Assembly (NCBI GenBank): GCA_036274635.1 | Contig: DASUFI010000199.1 | Span: 1 to 8,206 of the forward strand | Reading direction: 5' to 3' | Length of the DNA stretch: 8,206 nt | From: DASUFI01 sp036274635 | GTDB taxonomy: Bacteria > Planctomycetota > B15-G4 | Shown here: positions 6,079 through 8,206 of the stretch, in pieces | Position numbering within the stretch: position 1 is the stretch's first letter | Layout of the letters: each line of letters opens with the position of its first letter | The notes under the pieces: model-generated | Told to the model about the DNA's origin: nothing | The model's input: the letters and a program-made list of their open reading frames with translations, nothing else | Databases searched by the model: none | Position numbers and translations under genes: made by a program

Positions 6079-6777
6079 ATGAACTCCCGCATGACGTACT
6101 TCCCCTCCCGGCTCCCCTGGCGCAGCGCGCTCGTCGCGGTCACGGCCCTGGCGCTCCTCGCAGCCCGCGCTCCGGCGCAGGACGGCGACGAGGACGGCGT
6201 CCTCCCCAAGCACGGCAGCAGCTCCGGCAGCTCGGAGGACCAGCACGCGCCGGGCGTGGTGGGCCTGGCCGGCGCCGACCTCGGCATCGACCAGCTGGCC
6301 GCGACGCAGGCGCAGCTCGTGTTCACGTCGCTCAGCGGCACGACGGTGCTCGACACCTCCGCCGGCGCGACCCAGGCCACGTTCCTGCCCGAGGGCCCGA
6401 TCGACTACAGCCTGACCGAGGAGTCGGTCTGCCTGCAGGGTGACGGCCAGGTCGTGCTGCAGGACGAGATGACCATCAAGTTCGAGGCCGCGCCCGAGGC
6501 GCTCGGGCGTGCCGCGTACCTGGTCGTGACGGCCGCCGACGCCGACCTGCACGGCCTGCTGGCCGGCAGCGTGGCTCCGGCCTTCGTGCTGCCGATCGGC
6601 GACCTCCCCGCCGTGGAGCTGGGCCAGCTGCAGAAGCTGGTGACCAACCACGCCGGCGTGCTGAACGGCCTGAAGGTCAGCCTCGTGTACCTGTCGCTGG
6701 ATGACCAGGGCGACCTGCACAAGGCGGCGGCGGGCCTGACGCCCGACGGCGCGTCGGTCGAGATCGTGAACGACTGA
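6079..6777 (+). CDS. Secreted protein of unknown function in the sigma-factor operon
   Basis: Predicted protein of 232 residues. A good Shine-Dalgarno (GAAGGA, 6066-6071) lies seven bases before the ATG at 6079, and only 11 bases separate it from the zinc-finger gene, so it is probably the last gene of that operon. The N-terminus is a classical signal peptide: Arg residues at 4, 11 and 15, a hydrophobic core at about 17-29 (ALVAVTALALLAA), then RAPAQ, with probable cleavage after Ala33. The mature protein starts with an acidic and Ser/Gly-rich linker (about 35-58: DGDEDG, SSSGSSED), followed by a 170-residue domain with alternating hydrophobic residues suggestive of beta structure, ending in a more mixed region. 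There is one cysteine (Cys118), no lipobox, no transmembrane segment after the signal and no catalytic motif that I recognise. It could be a periplasmic or surface partner, or a target of the sigma factor. Function unknown. Confidence 0.85.
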   Translation: MNSRMTYFPSRLPWRSALVAVTALALLAARAPAQDGDEDGVLPKHGSSSGSSEDQHAPGVVGLAGADLGIDQLAATQAQLVFTSLSGTTVLDTSAGATQATFLPEGPIDYSLTEESVCLQGDGQVVLQDEMTIKFEAAPEALGRAAYLVVTAADADLHGLLAGSVAPAFVLPIGDLPAVELGQLQKLVTNHAGVLNGLKVSLVYLSLDDQGDLHKAAAGLTPDGASVEIVND

Positions 6778-6791
6778 GCCCGGCGTCCTCG

Positions 6792-6833
6792 GGACGGCCC
6801 GGTCGCGGCGCGCGCGCTGCGGCCGGGCCGTCC
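6792..6833. terminator. Strong hairpin terminator between convergent operons
   Basis: GGACGGCCCGG (6792-6802) is perfectly complementary to CCGGGCCGTCC (6823-6833). The pairing continues inward to 6810/6815 with two G-U wobbles, giving a 19-bp stem and a CGCG tetraloop. On the plus strand it is followed by GCGCTTT, a short T-run, 14 bases after the stop of the secreted-protein gene. It ends seven bases from the acpS stop, so it probably serves both strands, though the minus-strand side lacks a T-run. Confidence 0.8.
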
Positions 6834-6839
6834 GCGCTT

Positions 6840-7214
6840 TCAGTCCACGATCACCGTCGCGCAGGCCAGCATCTCGGTGTGGGTGATCGAGACGTGCGCG
6901 CGCCGCGCGCCGAGGGATTCGAGCCGCTCGCGGGCCGCGCCGGTCAGCTGCACCGAGGGGGGCTGGCCGCGGCCGCCCAGCACCTCGACGTCGTGCCAGC
7001 CGATGCCCTGGCCCCAGCCCGTGCCCAGCGCCTTGAGGGCCGCCTCCTTGGCCGCGAAGCGCGCCGCGGCGCGACGCACGAGCTGCGGATCGCCGGCCAG
7101 CAGCGCGCGCTCGCGGTCGGTGAACAGCCGCGCCAGCAGCGCCTCGCCCTGGCGCTCGAGCGCCGTCGCGAAGCGCTCCAGCTCCACCAGGTCGGTGCCC
7201 AGTCCCAGGATCAT
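6840..7214 (-). CDS. acpS: Holo-[acyl-carrier-protein] synthase AcpS
   Basis: Transfers 4'-phosphopantetheine from CoA to a serine of acyl carrier protein, activating it for fatty acid synthesis. The 124-residue product is near the 126 of E. coli AcpS. The N-terminus MILGLGTDLVELERF contains the metal-binding Asp8, and RFAAKEAALKALGTG supplies Glu57 at the canonical position. HDVEV and the terminal SITHTEMLACATVIVD are also typical of the family. The ATG at 7214 is preferred to the in-frame ATG at 7220. It gives Asp8 and Glu57 at canonical numbering and has GAGG eight bases upstream; from the first ATG the spacing would be only two bases. The gene is convergent with the sigma operon and shares its terminator region. 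It is divergent from the helicase gene across a 71-base gap. Confidence 0.96.
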   Translation of the reverse strand: MILGLGTDLVELERFATALERQGEALLARLFTDRERALLAGDPQLVRRAAARFAAKEAALKALGTGWGQGIGWHDVEVLGGRGQPPSVQLTGAARERLESLGARRAHVSITHTEMLACATVIVD

Positions 7215-7246
7215 GCGCATCGCCTCGCAAGGTGCCCGCGGGCGCC

Positions 7247-7252
7247 TATGAT
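7247..7252 (+). promoter_or_regulatory. Possible -10 element for the helicase gene
   Basis: TATGAT differs from the sigma70 consensus by one base and lies 33 bases before the helicase TTG start, giving a plausible short leader. The hexamer 17 bases upstream (CTCGCA at 7224-7229) matches TTGACA at only three positions, so the promoter call is tentative. Confidence 0.35.
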
Positions 7253-7285
7253 GCCCGAGGGACCGCCCGCCCCGGAAGCCGCGCC

Positions 7286-8206
7286 TTGCCCGACCTGCCG
7301 AGCCTCGTCGCCGACCTGAACCCGCCCCAGCGCGAAGCGGTGGAGTGGGGTGACGGTCCGCTGCTCATCGTGGCCGGCGCGGGCAGCGGCAAGACGCGCG
7401 TCATCACCCGGCGCGTGGCGCACCTCGTGGGACGCGGCGTGCCGGCCGGCTCCATCCTGGCCATCACCTTCACCAACAAGGCGGCCGGCGAGATGCGCGA
7501 CCGCGTGACGGCCCTGGTGGGCGAGGGGCGCGTCGTGCTGGGCACCTTCCACGGCTTCTGCGCGCGCGTGCTGCGCGTGGACGGGCGGCACGTGGGGCTC
7601 GAGCCGGGCTTCACCATCTACGACCGCGACGACCAGCTCACGGTGGTCAAGGACATCTGCCGCGAGCTGGCCATCGACGTGCAGAACCTGCAGCCGCGCG
7701 CGCTGCTCTCCGCCATCTCGCGCTGGAAGAACGACGGCGTGCCGCCCGAGGAGGCCGCCGCCGGCGAGGGCACGCCCTTCGCGCGCGTCGCCGGCAGCGT
7801 GTACGCGCGCTACGCCGAGGCGCTGGCCGCCTCCAACGCGGCCGACTTCGACGACCTGCTGCTGCTGGTGACGCGCCTGTTCCGCGAGCGCGAGGACGTG
7901 CTGGCGCGCTACCGCGAGCGCTTCCGCCACGTGCTCGTGGACGAGTACCAGGACACCAACCTGGTGCAGTACCACCTCGCGCGCGACATCGCGGCCGGCA
8001 GCGGCAACCTGGTGGCCACGGGCGACCCGGACCAGTCCATCTACAAGTGGCGCGGCGCCCGCATCCGCAACATCCTCGAGTTCACGCGCGACTTCCCCGG
8101 CGCCCACGTGGTGCGGCTGGAGCAGAACTACCGCAGCACCGGCCACATCCTGGCGGCGGCCTCGGCGGTCATCGCGCACAACCCGGGCCGGCTCAGGGGG
8201 CCGCTG
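7286..8206 (+). CDS. uvrD: UvrD/PcrA-family DNA helicase, 3' end missing
   Basis: Superfamily 1A 3'-5' helicase, ATP-driven, involved in nucleotide excision or mismatch repair and in removing recombinase from DNA. The frame stays open to the window edge, giving 307 residues of an expected 650-750 or more. Motifs in order: Q-motif LNPPQREAV (11-19); Walker A AGAGSGKT (30-37); motif Ia TFTNKAAGEM (61-70); Ib GTFHGFCARVL (86-96); Walker B VDEYQDTN (218-225); motif III GDPDQSIYKWRGA (246-258); motif IV RLEQNYRST (277-285). ADFDDLLLL precedes Walker B, as in PcrA/UvrD. The likely start is TTG at 7286 with GGAAG about seven bases upstream. No ATG or GTG in this frame lies between the upstream region and the Q-motif, and the ATGs at 7248 and 7251 are out of frame. 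PcrA, UvrD and Rep cannot be separated on the N-terminal half, so the symbol is a family label. RecB- or AddA-like proteins are less likely because motifs are compactly spaced. Confidence 0.95.
   Translation, partial: MPDLPSLVADLNPPQREAVEWGDGPLLIVAGAGSGKTRVITRRVAHLVGRGVPAGSILAITFTNKAAGEMRDRVTALVGEGRVVLGTFHGFCARVLRVDGRHVGLEPGFTIYDRDDQLTVVKDICRELAIDVQNLQPRALLSAISRWKNDGVPPEEAAAGEGTPFARVAGSVYARYAEALAASNAADFDDLLLLVTRLFREREDVLARYRERFRHVLVDEYQDTNLVQYHLARDIAAGSGNLVATGDPDQSIYKWRGARIRNILEFTRDFPGAHVVRLEQNYRSTGHILAAASAVIAHNPGRLRGPL

Noticed and set aside
5914..7230. 438-codon minus-strand open frame spanning acpS and the secreted protein
   Set aside because: It crosses a strong terminator hairpin and reads acpS in the wrong frame. 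The AcpS motifs are in another frame.
7211..8179. 322-codon minus-strand open frame
   Set aside because: Antisense to the helicase, whose six conserved motifs on the plus strand are unmistakable.

Overview
The window is a very GC-rich bacterial chromosome segment (roughly three quarters G+C by eye), densely packed with genes. It contains no mobile element, CRISPR array, tRNA or rRNA that I can recognise. The ECF-type sigma factor has the 'DILQETFLAIYRYP...FRNW' style. It is paired with a cytosolic zinc-finger/TPR protein. Both resemble what I recall of high-GC Planctomycetota, but that assignment is an inference and not proven by the sequence.

Layout, left to right. (1) Positions 2-934, plus strand: the 3' part of a multi-spanning membrane glycosyltransferase-like protein, cut by the window edge. 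It overlaps by 11 bases (2) arfB, 924-1358, a GGQ-motif peptidyl-tRNA hydrolase for ribosome rescue. (3) Convergent to these is a two-gene minus-strand operon. A GT39/ArnT-like membrane protein (start about 3930) overlaps by ATGA a six-helix HELSH membrane metalloprotease-like protein (2191-1370). (4) A divergent intergenic region (about 3931-4124) is unusually AT-rich for the window and contains several short perfect inverted repeats. (5) A plus-strand three-gene operon follows: ECF-like sigma factor (about 4125-5027), HC2-type zinc-finger plus TPR putative anti-sigma factor (5024-6067, ATGA overlap), and a signal-peptide-bearing protein of unknown function (6079-6777). It ends at a strong 19-bp hairpin. 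(6) Convergent acpS (holo-ACP synthase, minus, 7214-6840). (7) Divergent from acpS is the first 307 codons of a UvrD/PcrA-family helicase running off the right edge, probably from a TTG start at 7286.

The most interesting part is the sigma factor / zinc-finger-TPR / secreted protein operon, with its inverted-repeat-rich promoter region shared with the glycosyltransferase-metalloprotease operon. It looks like a self-contained regulatory module. Its signal, its targets and the role of the secreted protein cannot be read from the sequence. The housekeeping genes (arfB, acpS, helicase) look ordinary.
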